Shown: positions 1 to 8,688 of the stretch, in pieces | Layout of the letters: each line of letters starts with the position of its first letter | Numbering within the stretch: the first letter of the stretch is position 1 | From: Dankookia rubra | GTDB taxonomy: Bacteria > Pseudomonadota > Alphaproteobacteria > Acetobacterales > Acetobacteraceae | Assembly: GCF_004355005.1 (NCBI RefSeq) | Contig: NZ_SMSJ01000004.1 | Coordinates: 124,001 to 188,000, forward strand | DNA: 64,000 nucleotides | Direction: 5' to 3' | The notes under the pieces: model-generated | The model's database searches: none | Told to the model about the DNA's origin: nothing | What the model saw: the letters and a program-made list of their open reading frames with translations, nothing else | Made by a program: the position numbers and the translations under genes

Positions 1-1152
1 GTCCTTGCGGTCGTCCAGCACCACGGCCAGGGCATGCACCGGGGCGGCGGGCCGCGGAAAGGCCAGCGGCGGCTCGGTGCCAAGCGTCGCGCCCGTTGTC
101 ACGCCTTCGAGCCGGCCGAGCGCCACGATCTCGCCGGTCGCCGCTTCGGGAACCTTTTGCGCCTCGCCGTTTGGGAAGCGGTGGATGCCGCCGACCCGGT
201 GGCCGTCGAGCTGCGCGCCGTCCTTCACTTGGCCGCGCCAGATCCGCGCCCAGGACAGTCGCCCGGCATGGCCGGCATGCAGGGTGCGGAAGATCTGTGC
301 CAGCGGCGCGCCCTCGGGCGCGATGCCGCGGCGGGCCGCCGTCTCCTGCGGGTCCGGCACGTCGTGCCGCAGCGCCTTCCACAGCCGCTGGACGCCGTTG
401 TTGTGCTCCGCCGCGCCGAGCAGCACGGAAACGACGGCCCCGCTCGCCTCGCTCGTGTGGAGCGGGCGGTAGATCTCCTCGAGGTCCGGCGCCAGATCCT
501 CCAGCACCTTCTCGAGCAGCGCGTCGTCGTGGTCGGCCAGCGCCTCCAGCAGCTCGGCCCGCGCCTCCGCCTCGCGCTCGCGCATCGCCGGCGGCAACTC
601 GATCCGCTCGGAGGCGGCGCCGCGGCGGTAGCGATAGGCGCGCTCGGAGACGACGTCGACATAGCCGGTCACCGTCTCGCCCTCGCGGATCGGCACCTGA
701 CGCAATACCAGCTTGCGGCGGGTCTGGCCCTGCAGTGCCGCCAGCGTGTCGCGCACCCGACCATCCAGCTGGTCGATCTTGTTGACGAAGACCAGGGCCG
801 GGACGCCCTGGTCCTCCAGCATCCGGAAGACCGGGCCGAGCCCGGCGGCGCGGCCGGGCGCGGCTTCGGCCACCACGACCGCCAAGTCGCAGACCGCGAG
901 CGCACAGGCCGCGTCGTGCGCGAATTCGATCGAGCCGGGACAGTCCAGCAGCGACCAGGCATCGCCCATGAGGCCGGCATGGCCGAGGCGGAGCTCGGTC
1001 CCCATGCCGCGCGGGCCGCCGCGCCGCGCCGCGCCGCCGGCGGCGCCCAGCAGCGCGTCGAACAGGGTCGATTTCCCGCTGCCCTGCGGGCCGATGAGCG
1101 CGAAGGATCGGGGCCTCGCCCCGCCGGGTTGTCTGCCGCTGGCGTCAGGCAT
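1..1152 (-). CDS. EF-G-like translational GTPase, C-terminal part beyond window
   Basis: The reading frame is open from an ATG at 1152 to the window edge, giving the first 384 residues of a protein normally about 650-700 long. The GTPase motifs are visible: P-loop GPQGSGKST near residue 21, a DCPGS G3 motif near residue 64 and NKID G4 near residue 117. They are followed by an EF-G-type domain with a HAGHAGRLSWARIW stretch, as in domain II. The family binds the ribosome or acts as an EF-G2-like factor. The G1 and G3 boxes differ from canonical EF-G (GHVDAGKTT, DTPGH), so this is a paralogue rather than the main fusA. Its 3' end and downstream neighbour are not visible. Confidence 0.8.
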   Translation of the reverse strand, partial: MPDASGRQPGGARPRSFALIGPQGSGKSTLFDALLGAAGGAARRGGPRGMGTELRLGHAGLMGDAWSLLDCPGSIEFAHDAACALAVCDLAVVVAEAAPGRAAGLGPVFRMLEDQGVPALVFVNKIDQLDGRVRDTLAALQGQTRRKLVLRQVPIREGETVTGYVDVVSERAYRYRRGAASERIELPPAMREREAEARAELLEALADHDDALLEKVLEDLAPDLEEIYRPLHTSEASGAVVSVLLGAAEHNNGVQRLWKALRHDVPDPQETAARRGIAPEGAPLAQIFRTLHAGHAGRLSWARIWRGQVKDGAQLDGHRVGGIHRFPNGEAQKVPEAATGEIVALGRLEGVTTGATLGTEPPLAFPRPAAPVHALAVVLDDRKD

Positions 1153-1452
1153 GGTGAACTGCCCTCCCTTTCGGGGCAGGCCGTCGCGGCGCGCAAGCCG
1201 GGCACCGCAGGCGGGCCAGCCCGGGTCGTTGTCGACCCTTGGTTGCCGCGGGCATCCCGGCGCCGCCGGGTGGAGCCCGGGCACCGCGCGTGGGCGGCAG
1301 CCTAGCGAGATCGGTGGGGCGAATGCCACCACGCCGTCGCGGCCGGACCGACCGCGCCGGCGTATCCATCCTCGAGCAACCCTTGGATGGTTTATTCATG
1401 CAGCGATTGCATGGTCAGAGGCGAGCAATCGGCGAATTTCACGCTGGTATTT

Positions 1453-1477
1453 TGCTGCGATGCAGCATCATGCTGCA
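1453..1477. promoter_or_regulatory. Overlapping CTGC/GCAG palindromes, PhaR-like operator
   Basis: Two palindromes overlap 29 bases upstream of the small gene at 1506: TGCTGC-GAT-GCAGCA (1453-1467) and TGCAGCAT-C-ATGCTGCA (1461-1477). The first contains CTGC-N3-GCAG, the form reported for PhaR, the polyhydroxyalkanoate-responsive repressor of alphaproteobacteria. A further GCGATG (1457-1462) can pair with CATCGC at 1484-1489. The rest of the gap from 1153 to 1505 shows no gene. Binding by PhaR is inference. Confidence 0.45.
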
Positions 1478-1505
1478 ACGCAACATCGCAATGGCGAGGT
1501 TCACC

Positions 1506-1736
1506 ATGAAAATCAACCTGCATGTCCCGGGCGTCCAGACCGAAGCCGCCCTGTCGAATTCCATCCTGCCTGTGGTCGGAGCCGCGATCCTGCTGACTGG
1601 ATTGGCCGTCCTGCCGGCCTCGGCCCTTTTCCTGGCGGCGCTGACCGGCGCGACCGGGCTGGGCGTGAGCCTGGCCGAGCTGCGCCGGCACGGCGGCCCG
1701 GACGTTCCGGCGCTGCCAATCCTGACCGAGCGCTGA
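1506..1736 (+). CDS. Small hydrophobic protein, function unknown
   Basis: 76 residues. The ATG at 1506 is chosen because GAGG lies 7 bases upstream; an in-frame ATG at 1491 has no ribosome site. Residues about 19-54 are strongly hydrophobic and interrupted by a Pro near residue 41, which would fit a membrane hairpin; the tail is short, polar and ends LPILTER. No family was recognised. It is a single gene between the divergent GTPase and a dehydrogenase in the same direction, and it carries the palindromic operator at 1453-1477. If that operator is bound by PhaR the protein could be polyhydroxyalkanoate-granule or membrane associated, but it has no recognisable phasin domain. Confidence 0.6.
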   Translation: MKINLHVPGVQTEAALSNSILPVVGAAILLTGLAVLPASALFLAALTGATGLGVSLAELRRHGGPDVPALPILTER

Positions 1737-1805
1737 GCCGCCCGGGCTGTCCGTCTTCCCGTCCATCGCCGATACTCGGTGACCGGAACGGGAGGAGGCA
1801 CAGCC

Positions 1806-2582
1806 ATGGCCGAACTGCGCGGGGGCAATCTCGGCCCCTATGAGCTGAAGGGCCGCGTCGCGGTCGTCACCGGCGGCAGCAACGGCATCGGCGCCGCGAC
1901 CGCGCGCCGCCTGGCCGATGCTGGCGCCACGGTGGTGGTCGGCTACAACGAAGGCGCCGGGCGGGCCGCGGCGCTCACGGCGGACCTGCCCGGAAGCGGC
2001 CATCTGGCACTGCGCTTGCCGATGGCCGACAGCGCCGCGTTGCAGGCTGCCGCGGCCGAGGTCACCGCGAAGCTCGGTCGCTGCGACGTGCTGGTGAACT
2101 CGGCCGGCACCACGCGCGCCGTGCCGCATGCCGACCTCGACGCGCTGGACGACGACCTCATCGACCGGGTGCTGACGATCAACGTGCGCGGCCCGATCGC
2201 CACCATCCGCGCCTTCCTGCCGCTGCTGAAGGCCAGCGGCGACGCGGTCATCGTCAACATCTCATCCTTGGCCGCGGTCACCGGCACCGGCAGCAGCATC
2301 ATCTACGGCGCGTCGAAGGCGGCGATCGACACGATCGGCCTGTCGCTGGCGCGGGTGCTGGGGTCGTCCGGGATCCGCGTGGTCTCGATCTCGCCTTCCG
2401 CGGTGCTGACCGACTTCGTCCCGGGCCGCAGCCGCGAGACGGTGGAGAAGGCGGCGCTCGCCTCGCCGCTGCGAACCCTGACGGAAGCCGACGACGTGGC
2501 GCTGGCGGTGATGTCGGTGGTGACGCATCTACGGCTGACCACCGGCGTCGCCATCCTGGTCGATGGCGGCAAGCACCTGTAA
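1806..2582 (+). CDS. Short-chain dehydrogenase/reductase (SDR)
   Basis: 258 residues, normal for classical SDRs. The start at 1806 follows GGAGGAGG at a spacing of 7 bases. Rossmann motif TGGSNGIG lies near residue 22, the NSAG stretch near residue 98, and catalytic Ser, Tyr and Lys appear in NISSLAAVTG and YGASKAA. The C-terminus LVDGGKHL is typical of FabG-like reductases. It would act on a carbonyl or alcohol substrate with NAD(P)H in the cytoplasm; the substrate cannot be read from sequence. It lies 69 bases after the small hydrophobic gene and converges on the cation ATPase, with a hairpin repeat between them. Confidence 0.9.
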   Translation: MAELRGGNLGPYELKGRVAVVTGGSNGIGAATARRLADAGATVVVGYNEGAGRAAALTADLPGSGHLALRLPMADSAALQAAAAEVTAKLGRCDVLVNSAGTTRAVPHADLDALDDDLIDRVLTINVRGPIATIRAFLPLLKASGDAVIVNISSLAAVTGTGSSIIYGASKAAIDTIGLSLARVLGSSGIRVVSISPSAVLTDFVPGRSRETVEKAALASPLRTLTEADDVALAVMSVVTHLRLTTGVAILVDGGKHL

Positions 2583-2587
2583 GTAAG

Positions 2588-2702
2588 ACAGGCCGGGGTA
2601 AGGGAATTCTCCCCGGACCCATTATCTATTTCCCTCAGCCGAGGGCCACCGCGCAGAAAAAGGCAGGTCGAGGCGAAATGCCTTTTTCCCGGACCTTGCC
2701 CG
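2588..2702 (+). repeat. Intergenic hairpin element, copy 1 (two modules)
   Basis: Module A: CCGGGG (2593-2598) pairs with CCCCGG (2611-2616) and is followed by the family tail ATTATCTATTT. Module B: GAAAAAGGCA (2656-2665) pairs perfectly with TGCCTTTTTC (2679-2688) across a 13-base loop, and the T-run gives it terminator character on the plus strand. It separates two converging genes and fills nearly the whole gap. Related copies lie at 6723, 37152, 46409 and 53621. Confidence 0.7.
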
Positions 2703-2703
2703 G

Positions 2704-5217
2704 CTACCTCGCCGCGCGCGGCACCGCCACGCGCTTCAGCGCCTCCGCCACCGCCAGGTACGCCACCACCAATGCCATGATCACCCCCAGCAGCGCACCC
2801 GGCAGCGGCGCGAAGCCCAGCACCGCGGCGAAGGGACCGAGCGCCAGGGCCAGCGCCGCGGCGAGCGCCCCGAGCGAGGTCGCCGCCAGCACCGGATGCG
2901 GCCGGGTGGCGCGCCAGGCCGGGCCCGCGGTGCGGATCAGGAAGATCACCAGGATCTGCGTCACCATGCTTTCGACGAACCAGGCGGTGCGGAATTCCTC
3001 CGGCGTCGCACCATAGCCCCAGAGCAGGATGCCGAAGGTCGCCAGGTCGAAGACCGAAGACAGCGGCCCCATCACCATGGTGAAGCGCAGCACCTGCCGC
3101 ATGTCCCAGGCATGCGGCGCTGCCAGATCGGCCCGGTCCACCGCGTCAAAGGGAATGCCGAGCTCGGAGACGTCGTAGAGCAGGTTGTTCAGCAGAATCT
3201 GCGCCGGCAGCAGCGGCAGGAAGGGAATGACGAGGGAAGCGACCGCCATCGAAAGCATGTTGCCGAAATTGGAGGAGGTGCCCATCCGTACGTATTTCAT
3301 CACGTTGGCATAGGTCCGCCGCCCCTCCTCCACACCCTCCGCCAGCACGCCGAGATCGGGCGCGAGCAGGATCAGGTCCGCCGCGGCACGCGCCACCTCG
3401 GTCGCCTCCTGCACCGAGATCCCGGCATCGGCGGTGTGAATCGCCGGCGCGTCGTTGATGCCGTCGCCGATGAAGCCGACCGTGTGGCCACGCGCCTTCA
3501 GCGCCAGCAGGATGCGGCGCTTCTGGTCGGGCGAGACGCGGGCGTAGAGATCGACCTGCCCGACCCGCGCCGCCAGCGCATGGTCGTCCATCCCGGCAAT
3601 TTCCTCTCCGGTCAGCAGGCCCTGCGCGGGCAGGCCGAGCGCCTGCACCAGATGCCGCACCACCGGCGCCGCATCGCCCGAGACGATCTTGGTGCGGATG
3701 CCGAGCTCGGCCAGCCGCGCCACCGCCGCGGCGGCGGATCGCTTCGGCGGGTCGAGGAAGGCGCAGAAGCCGAGGAAGGTGAGGTCCCGCTCCGCCTCCG
3801 GCCCGTCCACCACCTCGCCTTCCGGAACGGCGCGGGTGGCCACGCCGAGCAGCCGCAGCCCTTCCGCCCCGCGCGCCTCGGCCGCTGCCAGCAGCGCGGC
3901 ACGGTCGAAGGCGTTGCCCTCGGCGCCGGTACAGGCGGCCAGCACGGCTTCCGGCGCGCCCTTCACCACCAGCAAGCGCTGGCCTTCGCCCTCGGCCAGA
4001 ACGGAGGATCGTCGGCGCTCGAAGCCGAAGGGCAGCTCGGCCAGCAGCCGCCAGCCGGCAGGCAGCGGCTGCGCCGCCAGGATCGCCGCATCCAGCGTGG
4101 TCGGCTGGCCGCTCGCCAGCCCTGCATTCAGCGCCGCCATCCGCAGCACCTCGGGCGAGGTCGCATCGGCGAGCGCGATCCGCGCCTCGGTCAGCGTGCC
4201 GGTCTTGTCGGTGCAGAGCACGTCCATCGCGCCGAGGTCGTGGATCGCCGCCAGCCGCTTCACCACCACCTGCTTCGCCGCCATCCGCATTGCGCCGCGC
4301 GACAGCGTGACGGTGGTCACCATCGGCAGCAGCTCCGGCGTCAGCCCGACCGCGAGTGCGACGGCGAACAGGAAGCTCTCCAGCGGCGGGCGGTGGAAGG
4401 CCAGGTGCGCCAGCAACACGAAAAGCACCAGGAAGACCGTCAGCCGCAAGATCAACAGGCCGAGCCCGCGCAACCCGCGCTCAAAGGCCGTCGCCGGCCG
4501 TCGCGCCGCCAGCGCCGCGGCGACGCCGCCGAGCCGGGTCGCCGACCCGGTCGCCACCACCAGCATGGTCGCCGCACCCGTGACCACCGCGGTGCCGGAA
4601 AAGACGGCATTCGTCGCCTCGGCGAGCGTTGCGCCGGCGCCGGCGCCCGGACGCTTGGCGACCGGATAGGGCTCGCCGGTCAGCAGCGCCTCGTTCACCT
4701 GCAGGCCCTGGCCGTCGAGGAGGACGCCATCGGCCGGGACCAGCGCGCCGGCGGCCAGTTCCACCACGTCACCGGCGACCAGCGCTTCGACCGGCACCCC
4801 CTGGGGGCGGCCGTCCCGCCTCGCGATGGCGCGGACCGCGACGCTGTCGCGCAGCGCCCCCGCAGCCTGTTCCGCCCGGTGCTCCTGCGCCACGTCCATG
4901 GCGACCGAGACGGCGACGATGCTGAGGATGATGCCGAAGCCGGGCCAATCGCCGGTCAGGCCGGACACAAGCCCGGCGACGATCAGGATGGCGATCAGCG
5001 GTTCCGCCATGCGGCGAAGGATCTTGCGGCCGATCGCCGCCGGGGCGTGATCGACAACGGCGTTCGGGCCATCCACGGCGCGACGGCGCTCCGCATCGGC
5101 AGCGGCGAGGCCCCACGGCCCGCTGCCGAGGCGCGCAAGCAGTGCCTCGGGCGCTTCGGTCCAGAAGGTCGCGGTCGCGCGATGGTCATGCACGGGCACG
5201 GCGGAAGAGTGCAGCAT
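2704..5217 (-). CDS. mgtA: Magnesium-translocating P-type ATPase, MgtA/MgtB type
   Basis: 837 residues from ATG at 5217; an in-frame GTG at 5223 is an alternative and neither has a clear ribosome site. P3B-type ATPase of the inner membrane importing Mg2+ at the cost of ATP. Visible motifs are TGEP of the actuator domain, the phosphorylation site DKTGT, KGAPEA in the nucleotide-binding domain and GDGINDAPA in the hinge. The C-terminal third carries paired hydrophobic helices with the LLNNLLYD stretch characteristic of MgtA/MgtB. No Mg2+-sensing leader could be identified in the 99 bases upstream, which it shares with the divergent cyclotransferase gene. Start uncertainty is the main caveat. 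Confidence 0.88.
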   Translation of the reverse strand: MLHSSAVPVHDHRATATFWTEAPEALLARLGSGPWGLAAADAERRRAVDGPNAVVDHAPAAIGRKILRRMAEPLIAILIVAGLVSGLTGDWPGFGIILSIVAVSVAMDVAQEHRAEQAAGALRDSVAVRAIARRDGRPQGVPVEALVAGDVVELAAGALVPADGVLLDGQGLQVNEALLTGEPYPVAKRPGAGAGATLAEATNAVFSGTAVVTGAATMLVVATGSATRLGGVAAALAARRPATAFERGLRGLGLLILRLTVFLVLFVLLAHLAFHRPPLESFLFAVALAVGLTPELLPMVTTVTLSRGAMRMAAKQVVVKRLAAIHDLGAMDVLCTDKTGTLTEARIALADATSPEVLRMAALNAGLASGQPTTLDAAILAAQPLPAGWRLLAELPFGFERRRSSVLAEGEGQRLLVVKGAPEAVLAACTGAEGNAFDRAALLAAAEARGAEGLRLLGVATRAVPEGEVVDGPEAERDLTFLGFCAFLDPPKRSAAAAVARLAELGIRTKIVSGDAAPVVRHLVQALGLPAQGLLTGEEIAGMDDHALAARVGQVDLYARVSPDQKRRILLALKARGHTVGFIGDGINDAPAIHTADAGISVQEATEVARAAADLILLAPDLGVLAEGVEEGRRTYANVMKYVRMGTSSNFGNMLSMAVASLVIPFLPLLPAQILLNNLLYDVSELGIPFDAVDRADLAAPHAWDMRQVLRFTMVMGPLSSVFDLATFGILLWGYGATPEEFRTAWFVESMVTQILVIFLIRTAGPAWRATRPHPVLAATSLGALAAALALALGPFAAVLGFAPLPGALLGVIMALVVAYLAVAEALKRVAVPRAAR

Positions 5218-5316
5218 GGGCACAGGATGGAACGCCAGGGTTTAAGGCGCCTTGATCCAGCACAGGGCGCAACGAATCAGCCAGGAACGCTGCCGGTCAC
5301 CCACCGTTGGGCCGGC

Positions 5317-5982
5317 ATGACCCTGACTCGCGCGCTGATCGCGCAACGCCTGCCGGAAAGCCGGGTCCCCGCCCGACCGCCCCAGACCGTCCCCGAGAAC
5401 CTGTTGCGCGCCAGTCTGGCGGGCGCCCTGTGCAGCCGCCGCGCCGGCGACCTGCCACGCATCTTCGCCTTCGGGTCGCTGATGTGGGAAAGACAGGTGC
5501 TGCCCGGCGCCTTGCCGGAGCCGGCTCGTCTCGGCGGCTTCGCCCGCCGTTGGCACCTGCGCGACATCCACAATCGCGGCGTGCCGGAGGCGCCGGGGCT
5601 AACCCTCGGGCTCGAGCCGGAGCCTGGCGAATGCTGCGACGGGCTGCTCTTCACCCTGCCGGATGATGCGCTGCTCTGGCCGGTCTGGCGGCATGAAATG
5701 CTGCCGGGCTTCTACCGCACCGAATGGGTCACAGTGGTGCCGCTGCCGCAAGGCAGGCCGGTACGGGCGCTGACCTTCATCGCCGATGCCGCCCACCCGC
5801 TCCATGCCGGCCCCTTGCCGGAGCCGGCCCAGGCCCGCGTGCTGGCCACGGCGGTCGGGCCGCAGGGACCGGATGCCGAATACCTGCTCTCGACGCAGGA
5901 GACCTTGCGCCAGGCCGGGCTGGAGGACCGGCAGGTCGACCGTCTCGCCGGCATGGTCGGGCGGCTGCTGGCGGTCGGCTGA
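5317..5982 (+). CDS. Gamma-glutamylcyclotransferase, ChaC-like
   Basis: 221 residues. The signature substrate-binding loop FAFGSLMW lies near residue 50, followed by a GFARRWHLRDIHNRG stretch seen in ChaC-type glutathione-specific cyclotransferases. The family releases 5-oxoproline from gamma-glutamyl peptides such as glutathione; the Glu of WRHEM is the likely catalytic acid. The ATG at 5317 is the first Met consistent with family length, although its ribosome site is weak. It is divergent from the Mg2+ ATPase; this is perhaps a chance pairing, since E. coli ChaC is also named after a cation-transport locus. Confidence 0.82.
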   Translation: MTLTRALIAQRLPESRVPARPPQTVPENLLRASLAGALCSRRAGDLPRIFAFGSLMWERQVLPGALPEPARLGGFARRWHLRDIHNRGVPEAPGLTLGLEPEPGECCDGLLFTLPDDALLWPVWRHEMLPGFYRTEWVTVVPLPQGRPVRALTFIADAAHPLHAGPLPEPAQARVLATAVGPQGPDAEYLLSTQETLRQAGLEDRQVDRLAGMVGRLLAVG

Positions 5983-6033
5983 CTGGCACGCGCTCTGCTT
6001 GGCACTCGGCCCATGCCGCCGAGGAAGCCGTCA

Positions 6034-6717
6034 ATGCCCCGCACTGTCCAGGTCGCCGCCCGCCCCGAGCCCATCGCCGTGGTGCCGGAAGAAACCGCGC
6101 TGATCGTCGTGGACATGCAGCACGCCTACCTCTCGAACGGCGGCTATCTCGACCTCTGCGGCTTCGACGTAAGCGGCTCACCCCCGGTGATCGAGGAATG
6201 CGCCCGGGTCATCGCCGCCTGCCGCGATGCCGCCATACCCGTCATCTACCTGCAGAACGGCTTCTCCCCCGACCTGCGGGAGGCGCCCGGGCCGGCGGCG
6301 CCGGTCTGGCACAAGTCGAACGCGCTTAAGTTCATGCGGGCGAACGATGCCTATGCCGGCAAGCTGATCACCCACGGCACCTGGGACCACGAGATCGTGC
6401 CGGAGGTGGCGCCGCGGCCGGGTGAGGTGGTGGTGGGAAAGTCGCGCTACAGCGGCTTCGCCGGCACGGCGCTGGAGCAGATCCTGCGCGCGCGCCGCGT
6501 CCGCACCGTGCTGGTCATCGGCGTCGCCACCAATGTCTGCGTCGAGAGCACGATCCGCGATGCCTATCACCGGGAGTTCTTCCCGGTGATGGTATCCGAC
6601 GCGACGCTGGGAGCGGGGCCCGGCAGCCAGGCGGCAACCGAGTTCAACGTGCGGGCATTCTTCGGCTGGGTGACCTCGGGGGCCGAGCTGCGGGCGGCAC
6701 TGGGCGGCAATGCATGA
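6034..6717 (+). CDS. rutB: RutB-like ureidoacrylate amidohydrolase (isochorismatase fold)
   Basis: 227 residues starting at 6034, 6 bases after GAGGAAG; an in-frame ATG at 6013 lacks such a site. Catalytic triad residues are in VVDMQ (Asp), VGKSRYSGF (Lys) and ATNVCVEST (Cys). The stretches GGYLDLCGFDVS, HKSNALKFMR and FFGWVT closely resemble RutB, which splits (peroxy)ureidoacrylate to carbamate and aminoacrylate in uracil breakdown. No other rut gene is nearby, so either the pathway genes are scattered or the enzyme serves another amide substrate. It starts 51 bases after the cyclotransferase gene and could be cotranscribed with it. Confidence 0.8.
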   Translation: MPRTVQVAARPEPIAVVPEETALIVVDMQHAYLSNGGYLDLCGFDVSGSPPVIEECARVIAACRDAAIPVIYLQNGFSPDLREAPGPAAPVWHKSNALKFMRANDAYAGKLITHGTWDHEIVPEVAPRPGEVVVGKSRYSGFAGTALEQILRARRVRTVLVIGVATNVCVESTIRDAYHREFFPVMVSDATLGAGPGSQAATEFNVRAFFGWVTSGAELRAALGGNA

Positions 6718-6722
6718 AAGAA

Positions 6723-6766
6723 AGGCCGGGGAGAAGGTATTCTCCCCGGCCCCCTCATCTACTTGC
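6723..6766 (+). repeat. Intergenic hairpin element, copy 2
   Basis: A perfect 12-bp stem, GGCCGGGGAGAA (6724-6735) with TTCTCCCCGGCC (6740-6751), around a GGTA loop, followed by the family tail CCCCTCATCTA. It lies between two converging genes, as expected of a bidirectional terminator, but there is no plus-strand T-run. Module B of copy 1 is absent. Confidence 0.75.
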
Positions 6767-6779
6767 GTGGGTTCGCAGG

Positions 6780-8183
6780 CTACTTCTGCAGAGCCTGGAC
6801 GACCTCCTGCGTGACCTTCTTCGCGTCGCCGAACAGCATCATGGTGTTGGGGCGGAAGAACAGCTCGTTGTCTACGCCGGCATAGCCGCTGGCCATGCCG
6901 CGCTTGATGAAGAAGACCGTCTTGGCCTTCTCCACGTCGAGGATCGGCATGCCGTAGATGGCGCTGGACTTGTCGGTCTTGGCCGCCGGATTGGTCACGT
7001 CGTTGGCGCCGATGACGAAGGCGACGTCGGCCTCGGCGAACTCGGGGTTTATCTCCTCGAGCTCCTTGACGTCCTCGTAGGGGACGTTCGCCTCGGCCAG
7101 CAGCACGTTCATGTGCCCGGGCATGCGGCCGGCGACGGGGTGGATGGCGTATTCCACGGTGGCGCCCTCCTTCTTCAGCAGGTCGCCCATCTCCCGCAGC
7201 ACCTGCTGCGCCTGCGCCACCGCCATGCCGTAGCCCGGCACGATGATGATCTTGGCGGCGTTCTTCATGATGAAGGCCGCGTCCTCCGGGCTGCCGGCCT
7301 TGACCGGGCCATGGTCCGCGGTGGCGCCGCCGGCGCCCGCGGCGCTGGTATCCGTCCCGAAGCCGCCCAGCAGCACGTTGATGATGCTGCGGTTCATGCC
7401 CTTGCACATGATGTAGGACAGGATGGCGCCGGACGCGCCAACCAGCGCGCCGGTGACGATCAGCAGCAGGTTGCCGATGGTGAAGCCGATGCCCGCCGCC
7501 GCCCAGCCGGAATAGCTGTTCAGCATCGAGACAACGACCGGCATGTCGGCGCCGCCGATCGGGATGATCAGCAGGAAGCCGAGCGCAAAGGAGAGCAGCG
7601 CGATCAGCCAGAACAGCACCGGGTTGCCGTTCATGACGAAGGCGATGATGAGCACCAGCAGCAGCACGCCGAGCGCCGCGTTCAGCTTGTGCTGCTGCGG
7701 GAAGATGATGGGCGCGCCGGACATTCGGCCATCGAGCTTGGCAAAGGCGATGACCGAGCCGGAGAAGGTGATGGCACCGATGGCGAGGCCGAGCGACATC
7801 TCGACCAGCGAGGCGCCGTGGATATGGCCATGCGTGCCGATGCCGAAGCTTTCCGGGCTGTAGAAGGCGGCCGCGGCGACGAAGACCGCGGCCATGCCGA
7901 CCAGCGAGTGGAAGGCGGCGACCAACTGCGGCAGCGAGGTCATCTGGATCCGCTTGGCCACCACCGCGCCGATGCTGCCGCCGATCGCGATGCCGGCCAG
8001 GATCAGGATGATGCCGCCGGGCGCCATGCCCGGGCGGAACAGCGTCGCCACGATGGCGATCGCCATGCCGATCATGCCGAACTGGTTGCCCTGCCGCGAG
8101 GTGGTCGGGTGGGACAGCCCGCGCAGCGCGAGGATGAAGAGGACCGCCGCGACCAGGTAGGCGAGCGTCGAGATCGTCGCCAT
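6780..8183 (-). CDS. pntB: NAD(P) transhydrogenase subunit beta
   Basis: 467 residues, full length for PntB. The N-terminal two thirds are membrane helices forming the proton channel. The C-terminal domain III binds NADP(H), with a GYGMAVAQAQ glycine-rich motif near residue 317 and the terminal GYAGVDNELF and PNTMMLFGDAKK segments typical of PntB. With the alpha subunits it couples hydride transfer from NADH to NADP+ to the proton gradient. It starts 4 bases after the alpha-2 gene stops, so translation is probably coupled. Confidence 0.95.
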   Translation of the reverse strand: MATISTLAYLVAAVLFILALRGLSHPTTSRQGNQFGMIGMAIAIVATLFRPGMAPGGIILILAGIAIGGSIGAVVAKRIQMTSLPQLVAAFHSLVGMAAVFVAAAAFYSPESFGIGTHGHIHGASLVEMSLGLAIGAITFSGSVIAFAKLDGRMSGAPIIFPQQHKLNAALGVLLLVLIIAFVMNGNPVLFWLIALLSFALGFLLIIPIGGADMPVVVSMLNSYSGWAAAGIGFTIGNLLLIVTGALVGASGAILSYIMCKGMNRSIINVLLGGFGTDTSAAGAGGATADHGPVKAGSPEDAAFIMKNAAKIIIVPGYGMAVAQAQQVLREMGDLLKKEGATVEYAIHPVAGRMPGHMNVLLAEANVPYEDVKELEEINPEFAEADVAFVIGANDVTNPAAKTDKSSAIYGMPILDVEKAKTVFFIKRGMASGYAGVDNELFFRPNTMMLFGDAKKVTQEVVQALQK

Positions 8184-8187
8184 GGCG

Positions 8188-8601
8188 TCAGGCCTTCTTC
8201 TTGGTCTGGAACATCGCCAGCATCCGGCGCGTCACCAGAAAGCCGCCGAAGATGTTGACCGAGGCGAAGGTCACGGCGAGGAAGCCGAAGATCCGCGCAC
8301 CCCAGTTGTCTGCCGTGCCGGCGGCCAGGATGGCGCCGACCACGATGACCGAGGAGATGGCGTTGGTCACGCCCATCAGCGGGCTGTGCAGCGCCGGCGT
8401 GACGTTCCAGACCACGTAGTAGCCGACGAAGCAGGCCAGCAGGAAGATCGTCAGCAGGAACAGGAAAGGATCGGCCGCGGCGGCCCCGTGCTGCACGGCG
8501 GGCACGATCTGCGTCTCCGCCATCAGCCGCGCCTGTGCGGCGAGCGCGCCGGCACGGTCGGCCAGCGCCTGGGCCTGGTTGGCCAGGTCGGTCGGGTTCA
8601 T
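8188..8601 (-). CDS. pntAB: NAD(P) transhydrogenase subunit alpha part 2 (membrane)
   Basis: 137 residues. It corresponds to the short membrane segment that in E. coli is fused to the C-terminus of PntA and in alphaproteobacteria is separate. Three to four hydrophobic helices are visible, with [20 protein letters not shown] and a [17 protein letters not shown] stretch diagnostic of the family. Its N-terminal 50 residues are Ala/Gln rich and soluble. It is the middle gene of pntAA-pntAB-pntB, 87 bases after pntAA. It contributes helices to the proton channel at the inner membrane. Confidence 0.95.
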   Translation of the reverse strand: MNPTDLANQAQALADRAGALAAQARLMAETQIVPAVQHGAAAADPFLFLLTIFLLACFVGYYVVWNVTPALHSPLMGVTNAISSVIVVGAILAAGTADNWGARIFGFLAVTFASVNIFGGFLVTRRMLAMFQTKKKA

Positions 8602-8688
8602 GGTCTCGTCTCCTTCGGCGATGCCGGCCGGTTCAGGCTTCCGGGCCTGCCGGCCCTCCAGCCATCAAGCGGCATCGGGTTGAACACG

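Noticed and set aside
5218-5316. Possible Mg2+ riboswitch before mgtA
   Set aside because: Only 99 bases, no convincing alternative stems and shared with a divergent gene.
2896-5982. A 1028-codon plus-strand open frame
   Set aside because: It is antisense to the Mg2+ ATPase for most of its length; Arg/Gln/His-rich composition is the mirror of high-GC coding. Only the part from 5317 is real.
8602-8688. Possible tRNA or small gene between pntAA and pntAB
   Set aside because: No cloverleaf, no start with a ribosome site.
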